Positions 44,655 to 55,097 of a stretch of DNA of 64,000 bases are shown here, piece after piece. The translations under genes and the position numbers were made by a program. The stretch is from Oscillatoriaceae cyanobacterium M7585_C2015_266. Its GTDB lineage: Bacteria > Cyanobacteriota > Cyanobacteriia > Cyanobacteriales > Oscillatoriaceae. Within the stretch, counting starts at the first letter, position 1. Each line of letters opens with the position of its first letter. The DNA is taken from positions 248,001-312,000 of the forward strand of contig DVEG01000004.1 of NCBI GenBank assembly GCA_015295835.1, read 5' to 3'. The notes beneath the pieces are model-generated. The model saw nothing but the letters and a program-made list of their open reading frames with translations, did no database searches and was not told the DNA's origin.

Positions 44655-45641
44655 TTAAAATTCCAAGGATTGAATAACTTTGCGAATGATTTCAGCAGAG
44701 TGTTGTAGCTGTTTTTCTTCTGCTGGGGTTAATGATAAATTTAAAATTCGCGTTACGCCTAGACGGTTTAATACTGCTGGTAAACTTAGACAAACATCAG
44801 AAATTCCATATAATCCGTTTATTAAGGTGCTGACTGTTAAAACTCGATTGCGATCGCGTAATATTGCCTTAACAATTTCCGTCACCCCCAAACCTATAGC
44901 ATAACTTGTTGCTCCTTTACGTTTAATAATTTCATAAGCTGCATTTTTAACTTGTTCAAAAATAGCTCGAAGAGTATCATTTTCAGTTTCTAAACCATCT
45001 GGCACCAAATGCATTCCCGATATATTAACCTTACTCCAGACAGGAACTTCACTATCCCCATGTTCACCGATAATATAAGCATGCATACTGCGGGGATCAA
45101 TTTTAATTTTATCTGCCAATAGAGAGCGAAAGCGTGCCGTATCTAAAACAGTTCCGGAGCCGATAACACGATTACTAGGGAAACCAGATAATTTCAGAGA
45201 AACATAAGTCATTATATCAACAGGATTTGTCACCAGAAGTAAAATAGAATTAGGGCAATATTTAACCACTTCAGGAATCAAAGTTTTAAAAATTCCCACA
45301 TTGCGGCTGACAAGATCCAAACGAGTTTCGCCAGGTTTTTGCTTAGCTCCAGCAGTAATAATCACAATATCTGGATCATCACTATCAGCCAAAGTGCCGG
45401 CGCGTACTATAGTTGGTTCTACAAAAGGGAGACCATGGATCAAATCCATAACTTCCCCTTGTAGCTTTTCTTGATTAACATCAACAAGCAGCATTTCATT
45501 GAGAGTATTTTGGATCAACATAGAGTAAGCGATCGCCATACCCACCTGCCCAGTGCCAACAATAACACCCTTAAGGGGGCGGCGAATAGCACTCATTGTT
45601 TGGGTAATATCACCAGTAACTGTGAATAACTGTTCAAACAT
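44655..45641 (-). CDS. ldh: L-lactate dehydrogenase
   Basis: NAD-dependent reduction of pyruvate to L-lactate in the cytoplasm. About 328 aa from the ATG at 45641 (AGGTGG about 9 bases upstream; a GTG at 45653 is in frame). [18 protein letters not shown] is the NAD loop. [14 protein letters not shown] has Gln at the substrate-specificity position, which marks LDH rather than malate dehydrogenase. [13 protein letters not shown] carries the catalytic His. Next to ppsA, with a terminator between them. Confidence 0.93.
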   Translation of the reverse strand: MFEQLFTVTGDITQTMSAIRRPLKGVIVGTGQVGMAIAYSMLIQNTLNEMLLVDVNQEKLQGEVMDLIHGLPFVEPTIVRAGTLADSDDPDIVIITAGAKQKPGETRLDLVSRNVGIFKTLIPEVVKYCPNSILLLVTNPVDIMTYVSLKLSGFPSNRVIGSGTVLDTARFRSLLADKIKIDPRSMHAYIIGEHGDSEVPVWSKVNISGMHLVPDGLETENDTLRAIFEQVKNAAYEIIKRKGATSYAIGLGVTEIVKAILRDRNRVLTVSTLINGLYGISDVCLSLPAVLNRLGVTRILNLSLTPAEEKQLQHSAEIIRKVIQSLEF

Positions 45642-45661
45642 AAATAAACCCACCTAAAACC

Positions 45662-45692
45662 AAAAAACTGCCCCAGAGAAAGCCTCTGGAGC
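45662..45692 (-). terminator. Intrinsic terminator after ppsA
   Basis: Stem GC-CCAGAG (from 45670) with CTCTGG-GC (to 45692), loop AAAGC, one mismatch. On the minus strand it is followed by TTTTTT (complement of 45662-45667). Separates ppsA from ldh. Confidence 0.85.
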
Positions 45693-45714
45693 AGAGGAGA
45701 GCAACTTTCACCTT

Positions 45715-48228
45715 TTACGAGACGCCTTCCATTTTAGCAATGTCGAGAAGCGTCTTAATTACCGAGTCAGGATTCAAACTGATAGAATCAATACCCAACT
45801 CAACCAGGAAGCGAGCAAACTCAGGATAGTCGCTGGGAGCTTGACCGCAGATACCGATCTTGCGATTATTCTTCTTAGCCTTTTCGATAACCATGCGTAC
45901 CATATCCTTGACGGCTGGATTACGTTCATCAAAGATATGAGCAACCAGAGCCGAGTCGCGATCAAGACCTAGAGTCAACTGCGTCAAGTCATTAGAACCA
46001 ATCGAGAACCCATCAAACACTTGACTGAACTCATCAGCCAAGATAACATTACTGGGTATCTCACACATCACATAGACTTGCAAGCCATTTTCGCCGCGCT
46101 TCAAACCATGTTTTTCCATTTCAGCCAACACACGACGACCTTCATCGGGAGTGCGGCAGAAAGGAATCATCGGGATAACATTAACTAAGCCCATTTGATC
46201 GCGGACAAGCTTGAGAGCCTTACATTCTAACCCGAAAGCTTCAGCATACATCGGGTCATAATAGCGAGAGGCACCGCGCCAACCGATCATCGGGTTTTCT
46301 TCCTTCGGCTCAAACTGACGTCCGCCGAGCAAATTAGCATATTCATTGCTCTTAAAGTCAGACATGCGGACAATAACTGGATTAGGATAGAAAGCCGCAG
46401 CGATCGTGCCGATACCCTGAGCCAGCTTATCTACAAAGAAATCAGGCTTATGAGGATAAAGCGCGGTAAGTTCAGCAATTTCCTTCTTAACCGCCTCATC
46501 TTCGAGTTCATCATATTTAATCAAAGCCAGCGGATGGCACTTGATATGATTAGCGATGATGAATTCGAGACGAGCCAAACCGACACCATCACAAGGAATA
46601 GAAGACAAACCGAAGGCCTCTTCAGGGTTGCCCACATTCATCATAATCTTAGTGCGGGTAGTGGGCAGTTTATCGAGTTGAGTTTCCTCTACCTCGAAAG
46701 GCAGTAAACCATTATAAACCTTCCCCTCTTCACCTTCAGCGCAGGAGATAGTAATTTCCTGACCAGTTTTTAGTACACCGGTAGCATTGCCGCAACCAAC
46801 GATCGCCGGAATCCCCATTTCGCGGGCGATAATCGCAGCGTGACAAGTGCGACCCCCTTGATTAGTAACGATCGCACTTGCCTTCTTCATGATTGGCTCC
46901 CAATCAGGGTCCGTCTTATTAGTTACCAAAACTTCCCCTTCTTGGAATTCATCAATGCGGTGAACATCCAGGATGACACGGGCTTTACCTTGACCGATCA
47001 TTTCCCCGACAGCACGACCGGTGACCAGTACTTCCCCTGTTCCTTTGAGTTTATAGGTGCGCAGAACACTACCAGATTTTTGAGACTGTACCGTTTCTGG
47101 GCGGGCTTGCACGATATACAGTTCTTCAGTGATACCATCTTTAGCCCACTCAATATCCATCGGTGTATCTTTACCCCGCACCGCGGAGTAGTGTTCTTCT
47201 ATTATTGTCGCCCATTTAGCAAGCAGCAGAATTTCGTCATCAGTCAAGCAATATTTATTACGTTCTGATTCTGGTACTGGTACGTTCTTTGTTAATTTCG
47301 ATCCGCCTACGTCATACACCATTTTAATTTCTTTGGTGCCGAGGCGTTTTTCTAAAATTGGGCGGAAACCTTGTTTTAGTGTTGGTTTGAAAACAAAGTA
47401 TTCATCAGGGTTTACTGCCCCTTGGACGATGTTTTCGCCCAAACCATAGGCAGCAGTAATTAAAGCGGCATTCTTAAATCCACTTTCTGTGTCTATGGAA
47501 AACATCACCCCAGAGCAAGCTAGGTCGGAACGTACCATTTTTTGTACGCCTACTGATAGGGAAACGCTAAATTCATCAAAGCCGGGGTGTTTTTCTGCGT
47601 ATTGACGACGGTAAGAAATAGCGCGATCAGTAAATAGAGAAGCAAAGCACTTATGGCAAGCTTCCACAACCGCCTTTACGCCATGAACGTTCAAATATGT
47701 TTCTTGTTGACCCGCAAAACTGGCATCCGGCAAGTCTTCAGCAGTAGCGCTGGAACGAACAGCAACGTCTAAATCACTACTGAATTTTTCACATTCTTTT
47801 TGATATTCCGGACCAAATCGCTCACAAAACTGGGTGTTAGAGCCATAACGCTCACACAGTTTTAGGTAAGCGTCAGTAATAGCATCTTCCAGTTCTTTAG
47901 GAAATGGCGTATTGAGAACCAAGGCACGGGCTTGTTTACCCCGTTCCCGCAAATTGTTTACATCATCTAAATTTAGGTCTTCAAACAACTTGCGCAGCTT
48001 TTCTTCTAATCCTGCTTTTTCTATAAAATAGCGATAAGCATAAGCAGTTGTTGCAAAACCTGTGGGAACGTTGACTCCTTTAGATGACAATTGTTGGATC
48101 ATTTCACCCAAGGAAGCGTTTTTGCCGCCTACTAATGCTAAGTCGGCAATTCCCACTTCTTCAAACCAAAGTACGAATGCTTTCTCTTTGGCTTCTTGGG
48201 ATTTTTTTTCTGGAGCTGTACTCACCAT
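45715..48228 (-). CDS. ppsA: Phosphoenolpyruvate synthase
   Basis: Pyruvate + ATP + water to PEP + AMP + Pi. 837 aa from the ATG at 48228, which has AAGGAA 8 bases upstream; a start at 48258 lacks a site. N-terminal PPDK-type ATP-binding domain (VGGKNASLGEMIQQL, SSATAEDLPDASFAGQQETYLN cited as residues about 170-195), swivelling phospho-His domain GGRTCHAAIIARE (H about 462), and C-terminal PEP barrel ending GICGQAPSDYPEF with the catalytic Cys. Length fits PpsA rather than PPDK. Confidence 0.97.
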   Translation of the reverse strand: MVSTAPEKKSQEAKEKAFVLWFEEVGIADLALVGGKNASLGEMIQQLSSKGVNVPTGFATTAYAYRYFIEKAGLEEKLRKLFEDLNLDDVNNLRERGKQARALVLNTPFPKELEDAITDAYLKLCERYGSNTQFCERFGPEYQKECEKFSSDLDVAVRSSATAEDLPDASFAGQQETYLNVHGVKAVVEACHKCFASLFTDRAISYRRQYAEKHPGFDEFSVSLSVGVQKMVRSDLACSGVMFSIDTESGFKNAALITAAYGLGENIVQGAVNPDEYFVFKPTLKQGFRPILEKRLGTKEIKMVYDVGGSKLTKNVPVPESERNKYCLTDDEILLLAKWATIIEEHYSAVRGKDTPMDIEWAKDGITEELYIVQARPETVQSQKSGSVLRTYKLKGTGEVLVTGRAVGEMIGQGKARVILDVHRIDEFQEGEVLVTNKTDPDWEPIMKKASAIVTNQGGRTCHAAIIAREMGIPAIVGCGNATGVLKTGQEITISCAEGEEGKVYNGLLPFEVEETQLDKLPTTRTKIMMNVGNPEEAFGLSSIPCDGVGLARLEFIIANHIKCHPLALIKYDELEDEAVKKEIAELTALYPHKPDFFVDKLAQGIGTIAAAFYPNPVIVRMSDFKSNEYANLLGGRQFEPKEENPMIGWRGASRYYDPMYAEAFGLECKALKLVRDQMGLVNVIPMIPFCRTPDEGRRVLAEMEKHGLKRGENGLQVYVMCEIPSNVILADEFSQVFDGFSIGSNDLTQLTLGLDRDSALVAHIFDERNPAVKDMVRMVIEKAKKNNRKIGICGQAPSDYPEFARFLVELGIDSISLNPDSVIKTLLDIAKMEGVS

Positions 48229-48455
48229 ACGGTTAATTCCTTTAACCTTGAGTCTCAATCATATACTAGCAGTCTGACAATATTTTGGCAATTTTCTTTC
48301 TAAAGAAAACTTGAAATTATTTTGTATTTTATTTTACACCTTTTTAAATTTTGTAAAAAATTTTTGCAGTTTTAAATAACATTTGAGTTGTTTATTAATA
48401 AATAATAAAAAAAAAGGGGGAAGAGTCGAGGTTATGGTAGAGAAGTTGAAATAAC

Positions 48456-48481
48456 AAAAAAATACCCACCTTAGAGATGGG
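48456..48481 (-). terminator. Intrinsic terminator after HD-domain gene
   Basis: CCCACCT (48465-48471) and AGATGGG (48475-48481), one G-U on the minus strand, loop of three, followed there by TATTTTTTT. About 30 bp past the stop of the HD gene. Confidence 0.75.
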
Positions 48482-48510
48482 GGAGAAAAGTCTCAAAACA
48501 GACGAGCGCA

Positions 48511-49377
48511 TCAAGCGGCGAATTTTTGGTGATCTGTTTCTTGAGAGGGTTCATGTTCTACCCGGAAGACATTAGCATAGAGATTAGCAATAATTTGTTT
48601 ACCCTCTTGAGTTAGTTCCAGGTAGCGTAGGGCATCTTGAATATAAGGATAAACACCGTGCCAATAAAATTTCGGGTAGTTTTTTCGCAAATCACCTGGA
48701 TTACGATAGCCGAGGACTTTATTTGCGCCTATTTCTTCAAACTCGTAGAACAGAGCGCTGATTTTTTGTAAGTAGCGTGGATCACTAAGTTGACCGATCA
48801 AGTCAGCAGCGCGCACTAAACCAGGATAATTAATCGTATCTTGGTGATCTTCATCATTGGGTACCGGAAAACGAGTCAATTCAATATAGCGTCCGATCGC
48901 ATCAGCATCGATTAACTTATGGCCCCCAAATCGTTCTTGAATAAACAATTTACCGCGATCAACATGATAAGGCGTCAGACTAGCATCCGTTGCCCCTGGG
49001 GGCAGGGCCACTTTTTTACCATCGCGACCGGTAGCATACAAACCTTCTTCGATATTGTCCGAGCGGCAGACGCCTTTAACATAGCCAATATCATGGCACA
49101 ACAAAGAAATAGTGAAGTGCAGCCAATCTTCACAGGAAACCCCACCTTCACGAATATGCTTGCCCCTGATGATTGCCTGTCCCACCAGCGTTACTAATAT
49201 AGTATGTTCAACATTATGATAGAGGGCATCGCTATTGGCGATATTTTCCAGGGCCATTCCTCCGGCCCAGGCAATAATTTCCCCATAAGCGGATTTGTAC
49301 CCCCCATAAGTGCGGCGGTAACAAGCCTGTAGCTGTTCAACGAAGGTGTTTATCAGGAGTTCAGTACAGTTAAACAT
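48511..49377 (-). CDS. HD-domain metal-dependent phosphohydrolase
   Basis: 288 aa. LYHNVEHTILVTLVGQAI and LLCHDIGYVKG provide the H...HD metal ligands of the HD superfamily; a later VRAADLIGQLSD gives the final Asp. Likely cytoplasmic phosphohydrolase acting on a nucleotide or cyclic nucleotide. The mid region (GVSCEDWLHF, PYHVDRGKLFIQERF) suggests a cyanobacterial subfamily I recall as uncharacterised. ATG start; a 250-bp spacer separates it from ppsA. Confidence 0.88.
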   Translation of the reverse strand: MFNCTELLINTFVEQLQACYRRTYGGYKSAYGEIIAWAGGMALENIANSDALYHNVEHTILVTLVGQAIIRGKHIREGGVSCEDWLHFTISLLCHDIGYVKGVCRSDNIEEGLYATGRDGKKVALPPGATDASLTPYHVDRGKLFIQERFGGHKLIDADAIGRYIELTRFPVPNDEDHQDTINYPGLVRAADLIGQLSDPRYLQKISALFYEFEEIGANKVLGYRNPGDLRKNYPKFYWHGVYPYIQDALRYLELTQEGKQIIANLYANVFRVEHEPSQETDHQKFAA

Positions 49378-49496
49378 ATTCAGGGTCCTTACCTCAACGT
49401 GAGCGTCACCACTCTGTAGGAAACAGCTAAAGAGTTAAATTAAATATCTTCAGCTACTATCCAATTCATGAAAAACTCATCGATTTAATTATTTTA

Positions 49497-49682
49497 TTAA
49501 TCGCTAGTGTACAGCCACCCCCTGCGAACCGCATAGAGCAGTCGATTGATTAATCTTTGGTCTTGTTCGTTAAGTCCATCACTTAACAGTGCAGCCTTAA
49601 TCTGTTGTCGATGAGTTTTATTAAGATAACCGGTTTTCCAAACCTGGAAACAGAGTTCTGACAAATTGAATTTTGGCAGCAT
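49497..49682 (-). CDS. Small conserved protein of the LLS..RRG family, copy 1
   Basis: 61 aa. The C-terminal half, IKAALLSDGLNEQDQRLINR and then LLYAVRRGWLYTSD, matches the C-terminus of the protein at 58424-58627 (LLSKDTLSPEEQEHIDKVFD then ALRRGLLRVVD) in spacing and key residues: LLS, acidic-Gln, I, RRG and a final Asp. A helical cyanobacterial family of unknown function. No signal peptide. Confidence 0.75.
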   Translation of the reverse strand: MLPKFNLSELCFQVWKTGYLNKTHRQQIKAALLSDGLNEQDQRLINRLLYAVRRGWLYTSD

Positions 49683-50052
49683 GACTTAAGATTCTCGAAA
49701 AACCTATTTAAGTCTTTAGATTTTAGGATGAGGTATTTTTTCTGCTGCCGGGGTGATGAACATCCCTCATGGCTGTGATAATACCGCTTTTCCTCTGTGA
49801 TCGAAATCTCTAAAAATCGGTTATGGGAATTTCTTAATAAAGCGATCGCGATCACCCCCGCATAATCAATTTTCAAATTAACTTAATTAATTTAAGCAAA
49901 ATATAGAAGAGGCGATGTTGATAAACCTTGCTGAGTTTGATAAAATTAAAATGGCGAACAGTGACTTTTTTGCCATCTGTCGTAGAAGGGATGGCAGGGC
50001 TTGCACTATCCATAGAGAATAAATCTATAACCAGTTTCAGACAACAAATAAA
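49683..50052. other. Gene-free gap before metalloprotease
   Basis: About 370 bp. Holds a GCGATCGCGATC HIP1 cluster near 49841 and small hairpins. A 97-codon minus frame at 49583-49876 overlaps copy 1 of the small family and looks non-coding. Likely promoters for both flanking genes. Confidence 0.4.
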
Positions 50053-52788
50053 ATGAGAAAGATATCACTTTACTTGTGTATTTTGCAAGGTATTTTTTTA
50101 GGGATATATCCGACACTATTGAGTCAGGTAGTAGCAACACCAGCAAATAAAGCAAGAGAAGAAGCGAGCGCCAACAAACAAGAGACAATCAAAAGCGAAT
50201 CAGAAGCGCAAGATATAGAAGAATTCCTAAAAGATGCAGAAAAATTAGAGGGAATATTCACACTCTACCGCCACAAAAAAACAGGAAAAATATACCTAGA
50301 ACTAAAGCCAGAGCAACTGAACAAAAACTACTTAGCAACCATCACCCTAGAATCAGGTATAGGCGAACAGTTTCTTTACAGTGGTTTGCCATTGCAAGAT
50401 TTTATATTTTACTTCCAAAAAATAAACAACACCTTACAATTTGTGCTCCGCAACGTAAATTATCGCACAAATCCAGGCGATCCGCAAGAGCGATCTGTCA
50501 ACCGTTCGTTTAGCGACTCAGTACTATATTCCCTAGAGATAAAAAACAAAAATTCCGAAAAAAACACCATAATTATCGATTTAGGAGATTTGTTTTTACA
50601 AGACGTACCAAATCTAGCTTCGCTGCTGAAAAGTACTGGCAGTGTTTACGAGATAGATGAGAGCAAAACCTATTTTGGCAATGTAAAAGTCTTTCCTGAA
50701 AACATAGAAATAGAATCAATTTACGGCTTCAAAAATGAGTTGGAGGGGAAATGGAAACAATTACAAACACTTCCCGACAGACGCGCCTTCAACCTAAAAA
50801 TACACTACAGTTTATCCGAGCTGCCAAAAAATAACGGCTATATACCGCGCCTTGCAGACGAGCGAGTAGGTTATTTCACCACCAATTATCGAAACTTCTC
50901 CAATATCAGCGGCAAAGATCCGATGGTGCGCTACATAAACCGTTGGCATTTAGAAAAACAAGATGTAAACGCGCCACTGTCGCCGCCAAAAAAACCGATC
51001 ATATTCTGGATTGAAAATACAGTGCCACTAGAATACCGCGATGCAATACGTGAAGGCGTTTTAATGTGGAATAAAGCCTTTGAAAAAGCGGGATTTCTCA
51101 ATGCGCTCGAAGTGAGACAAATGCCAGACAATGCCGACTGGGATCCGGCTGATGTACGCTACAATACAATTCGTTGGCTAACTTCAGTCGATGGTGCATT
51201 TGCTATAGGTCCTTCTCGCGTCAACCCGCTGACAGGAGAAATTTTAGATGCAGATATACTCGTAGATGCCAATATGGTGAGAGCGGCGAAGCAAGAATAT
51301 CGCAGCCTAATTCAACTCAAGCAGTCGGGAAGGAAGTCGTTTATCTCTAATTTAATAAAAAATAGCAACTTGTGCGGGTTTCCTCACGCCTTTGATAACC
51401 AATCTCAGCCGCAGACAAAACAATTACTAACCAGTTTAATAGAGAAATACGATTTGTGCTTTAGCATGGAAATCGCCCATCAAGCGGCAGTAGGCTCAAT
51501 GGCGCTTTTACTATTGCACAATGTTATGCCGAGTGGGGAGGAAATGAAAGAATATACCCGGCAATTCATTCGCTATTTGATAGCTCACGAAGTCGGGCAT
51601 ACATTGGGCTTGCGGCACAATTTCCGGGGCAGTACTATGCTTAAACCAGAAGAATTGAATAAGACAGAAATAACACGTACTCGCGGGTTAGTAAGCAGCA
51701 TTATGGATTATGTGCCAGTGAATTTGGCACCAATAGGGGAAAAACAGGGAGATTATTTCCCACAAGTAGTAGGACCATATGATATATGGGCGATCGCATA
51801 CGGTTATCAGCCTAGTGGTGCGAATACACCAGAACAAGAAAAAACATTTTTAGAAGCGATCGCTTCCCAACAAGCGAATAACCCAGAATTAGCTTATTCT
51901 CCTGATGAGGATAGTTTCGATCTTGATCCGACTGCCAACTACTTTGACATGAGCAGCGATCCCTTACGTTATGCTCAATGGCAAATGGACAACGCTCGCA
52001 TTTTATGGGAACGCCTCAATAAGCTGTATCCGACAGCGGTAGAAACTTACAGCGAAGTGAGCGAGATGTTTAACACGATATTTGGGCAATATTTGCACAA
52101 TGCATATGTGCTGACGAAATATATTGGTGGTCAGTCATTTTATCGCGATCGCCCAGGCAGTGGCAGTGGGCGATTGCCATTTGAGCCAGTACCAATAGCC
52201 AAACAGAGAGAAGCCCTAGCCGCCTTGCAGAAGTATATTTTTGCTGAAGATGCGTTTAATTTCCCGCCAGAGTTATTGAATAAACTAGCGCCCTCTCCCT
52301 GGGTGGATTTAAACGCAAATATATTTTTCGACCGTCTTGACTTTCCGATACACGACATAGTATTTATTTCGCAAGTTATAATCCTGCAAAAGCTGCTGTC
52401 AGGCGAGCGCATGGAGCGATTACGCGATATCGAAATCAAATCTCCACCAGAACAAGCCCTGACATTACCGGAATTATTCAATACATTATTAGCTGGAATT
52501 TGGACAGAGGTGCTTAAGCCCCGCGACGGTGTGCCTAATATTTCTAGTTTCCGCCGTAGCTTACAGCGCGAACACTTAAATATTCTTATTAATATGGTGT
52601 TACGCCGAAATTCTGTTCCTGAAGACGGGCGAGCGCTTGCTTGGGAACAATTACGTCAGCTTGGTGAAAAAATTGAGCGTTGTTTGCGACGACAAGGGCG
52701 GGATATGAATGACTATACTAAAGCCCATCTTGAAGAAATTCAAAGCCGTATTGTTAAAGCCCTTGACGCTCCTCTGCAATCTCGTTAG
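50053..52788 (+). CDS. Zinc-dependent metalloprotease (DUF5117/DUF5118 type)
   Basis: 911 aa secreted protease. Signal peptide 1-31 (ILQGIFLGIYPTLLSQVVA). After an N-terminal beta domain (residues 60-320, with GIFTLYRHKKTGKIYLEL and the repeated NRS, DLGDLF features), the catalytic metzincin-like site is HEVGHTLGLRHNF with H512, E513, H516 and H522; SSIMDYVP is the Met-turn. Large C-terminal helical domain. This matches the DUF4953/5117/5118 metallopeptidases, with unknown substrates. Strong terminator follows. Confidence 0.9.
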   Translation: MRKISLYLCILQGIFLGIYPTLLSQVVATPANKAREEASANKQETIKSESEAQDIEEFLKDAEKLEGIFTLYRHKKTGKIYLELKPEQLNKNYLATITLESGIGEQFLYSGLPLQDFIFYFQKINNTLQFVLRNVNYRTNPGDPQERSVNRSFSDSVLYSLEIKNKNSEKNTIIIDLGDLFLQDVPNLASLLKSTGSVYEIDESKTYFGNVKVFPENIEIESIYGFKNELEGKWKQLQTLPDRRAFNLKIHYSLSELPKNNGYIPRLADERVGYFTTNYRNFSNISGKDPMVRYINRWHLEKQDVNAPLSPPKKPIIFWIENTVPLEYRDAIREGVLMWNKAFEKAGFLNALEVRQMPDNADWDPADVRYNTIRWLTSVDGAFAIGPSRVNPLTGEILDADILVDANMVRAAKQEYRSLIQLKQSGRKSFISNLIKNSNLCGFPHAFDNQSQPQTKQLLTSLIEKYDLCFSMEIAHQAAVGSMALLLLHNVMPSGEEMKEYTRQFIRYLIAHEVGHTLGLRHNFRGSTMLKPEELNKTEITRTRGLVSSIMDYVPVNLAPIGEKQGDYFPQVVGPYDIWAIAYGYQPSGANTPEQEKTFLEAIASQQANNPELAYSPDEDSFDLDPTANYFDMSSDPLRYAQWQMDNARILWERLNKLYPTAVETYSEVSEMFNTIFGQYLHNAYVLTKYIGGQSFYRDRPGSGSGRLPFEPVPIAKQREALAALQKYIFAEDAFNFPPELLNKLAPSPWVDLNANIFFDRLDFPIHDIVFISQVIILQKLLSGERMERLRDIEIKSPPEQALTLPELFNTLLAGIWTEVLKPRDGVPNISSFRRSLQREHLNILINMVLRRNSVPEDGRALAWEQLRQLGEKIERCLRRQGRDMNDYTKAHLEEIQSRIVKALDAPLQSR

Positions 52789-52816
52789 ATTTTAATTAAT
52801 TTATTTAATTTATTTT

Positions 52817-52843
52817 AGCCCGCCCGACGGGCTTTTTTATTTT
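52817..52843 (+). terminator. Intrinsic terminator after metalloprotease
   Basis: AGCCCG (52817-52822), CGGGCT (52828-52833), loop CCCGA, followed by TTTTTT. Confidence 0.9.
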
Positions 52844-52901
52844 TGAGTAAAATAGAAATGAACGATTTCTTAATGCTTATTTTTAATAAATTAACATTTT
52901 T

Positions 52902-55097
52902 TTATAAAAAAGAAGGAATAGTAATTGCGAATTCAACCCCTTGTTCTGAGTCTGAAAAAACCTCTATTTTGCCCCGGTGTTTTTGGATAATTTGATAACA
53001 GATAGCCAGCCCCAGCCCTGTACCTTTTCCCACAGGTTTTGTCGTGAAAAAAGGGTCAAATATTTTTTGACGAATTTCCGGAGGTATAGCAGGGCCATTA
53101 TTCCAGATACGCACACGAATGAAGTTATTTACCGTTTCCGTTTTTATTATAATAGTTGGTTTTTGAGATTTTTCTTCTAAGGCATATATAGCATTTTGCA
53201 AGATATTCATAAAAACTTGATTTAGTAAAGCTGGATAACACTCAACTAACGGTAAATTACCATAATGTTTGATTACACAAATTCCCTGCAATTTGCTGTT
53301 GAGTATTAACAAAGTACTGTCAATTCCTTCGTGAATATTTACTTGTTTAATTTCCGATTCATCAAGACGAGAGAATGTGCGTAGGGAGAGGACAATATGG
53401 CGGATGCGCTCGACTCCTGAATGCATGGAAGAGAGAATTTCTAACAAATCTTTGCTGATAAAATTCAGTTCGATATTGGCGATCGCATCTTTAATTTCTT
53501 GAGGAGGATTAGGATAATGTTGCTGATAGAGTTGTAACAAATTAAGAATATCTCTGATATAGTTGCAAGCGTGCGTAAGATTGCCATAAATGAAATTAAC
53601 AGGGTTATTGATTTCGTGAGCAACACCAGCGACGAGCTGACCGAGAGAAGACATTTTTTCTGCTTGCACAAGTTGAGCTTGAGTTTGTCGAAGTTCAGAA
53701 AGTGCCAGTTGGAGACGATGTTGTTCAGCTCGTAATTGTGCTTCAGTTTGTATGCGGGCTTCTTCCGCCTGTTTGTTAGCAGTGATATCTCGCCAGCAAC
53801 CTATGATTTCGTTTTCTACTAACTTAAGCTCATCGTGCAACCAGCGATATTCTCCGTTTTTATATCGAAAGCGATATTCGCGAGAGCAATAGCCTTGCTG
53901 AAACAATAGAGATAAGCTAGCAGATATTTGTGGGACGTCATCGGGGTGAATTTGCTGACTCCAAAAGGTAGTATTTTCGAGAAATTCGTTTGGTTCATAG
54001 CCGGTGATCGATTTAACATTATCGCTGATAAAAGTAAAGCTAAAATCACCATCATTATTGCAACTATAAATTACAGCAGGGCTGTAGGCTAATAAATACT
54101 GCAACCTTTGTCGAGTTTTACGTAATTGCAACTCAGTGCGTCGGTGTTCGACAATTTCGAGGATTAATTTTTCATTGGAAAATTTTAATTCTGCCGTGCG
54201 CTCTTGCACGCGCTCTTCGAGTTGAGAATTGAGAAGACGAACCGATTCTTCAGCACGTTTACGCTCGTTAATTTCGGCATTAATAGTGTTAGCGATCACT
54301 CGACTTGTATGAAATGCCATTATTGCTGCCACTGTTGCAGCTATTCCCATGCTAGCGCCAATTATCAATAGCCGCAGCTCATCTGCTTTTTGCAGTTTTA
54401 ACAGCGCCTCTTCCTCTTGTATTTTAGCTAATTCAATCAGCTTGTGTAAATTTTCTGAAAGGCGATCTAGCTGGATAGCAATTTTTCCGCTAACAGAGCG
54501 CAAAATAATGCGTTGAGCATATTCTATCTGAGAAGGCTGTAAATTTAACGGCTGGATTTGTTTTAAAATATATTCCAATAATTCTGCGTAGGATTCGAGA
54601 GTGGTTTTATAATTTATTAATAATGTTGTTAATTCTGAATTAGCGATTTGAGATTTTTGCTGAAAGCTAGCTTGCAAAGAGGCGAGATTTTCGCGGTCCC
54701 TTTGCGCCTTATCAATTGATTGGAAAAAACCCTCAATTTCGTCTTGTACCCATTCGGTATTTCCTAATACATGTACCAAACGCATTTGATGCGATCGCGC
54801 CCTGACGAGAGAAATTTGCAGTTGCATGAGCAGGTATTCAAATGCATCAGCATTTTTCAATTTAACGAGCGCCTGTTTATGATAGATATCGGCGACAATA
54901 ATACCAGTACCCATGCCCAAAAGGGCAATGCCAATAGCCAGGGCATATCCGCCACCAATTTGCTGACTTAAACTCCACCGAGAAATTGCGCGCCTGATAT
55001 AACGCACCAGAAATCCCTTGAAATCAAAGCCCCTAGAATGCTGCGGCTCAAACTCGTCTACAACTCCGGCAGAATTTTGATTCTTTTGTTTCACCAT
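52902..55097 (-). CDS. PAS-containing sensor histidine kinase
   Basis: Membrane-bound kinase, about 731 aa from the ATG at 55097 (GGGGAAG upstream; a GTG at 55118 is also open). Two helices (about 45-67 and 240-262) flank an extracytoplasmic helical sensor. Then a long coiled coil (260-340), a PAS/PAC domain (345-450, FSFTFISDNVKSITGYEP, SREYRFRYKNGEYRWLHDE), a second coiled coil, HisKA with phospho-accepting His in VAGVAHEINNPVNFI, and HATPase with NILQNAIYALEEK (N), IRIWNNGP-like G1 and GKGTGLGLAI (G2). The cognate regulator is not adjacent. Confidence 0.93.
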   Translation of the reverse strand: MVKQKNQNSAGVVDEFEPQHSRGFDFKGFLVRYIRRAISRWSLSQQIGGGYALAIGIALLGMGTGIIVADIYHKQALVKLKNADAFEYLLMQLQISLVRARSHQMRLVHVLGNTEWVQDEIEGFFQSIDKAQRDRENLASLQASFQQKSQIANSELTTLLINYKTTLESYAELLEYILKQIQPLNLQPSQIEYAQRIILRSVSGKIAIQLDRLSENLHKLIELAKIQEEEALLKLQKADELRLLIIGASMGIAATVAAIMAFHTSRVIANTINAEINERKRAEESVRLLNSQLEERVQERTAELKFSNEKLILEIVEHRRTELQLRKTRQRLQYLLAYSPAVIYSCNNDGDFSFTFISDNVKSITGYEPNEFLENTTFWSQQIHPDDVPQISASLSLLFQQGYCSREYRFRYKNGEYRWLHDELKLVENEIIGCWRDITANKQAEEARIQTEAQLRAEQHRLQLALSELRQTQAQLVQAEKMSSLGQLVAGVAHEINNPVNFIYGNLTHACNYIRDILNLLQLYQQHYPNPPQEIKDAIANIELNFISKDLLEILSSMHSGVERIRHIVLSLRTFSRLDESEIKQVNIHEGIDSTLLILNSKLQGICVIKHYGNLPLVECYPALLNQVFMNILQNAIYALEEKSQKPTIIIKTETVNNFIRVRIWNNGPAIPPEIRQKIFDPFFTTKPVGKGTGLGLAICYQIIQKHRGKIEVFSDSEQGVEFAITIPSFL

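Noticed and set aside
49583-49876. 97-codon minus-strand frame upstream of the small LLS..RRG protein
   Set aside because: Overlaps the better supported 49497-49682 gene in another frame and has no family resemblance.
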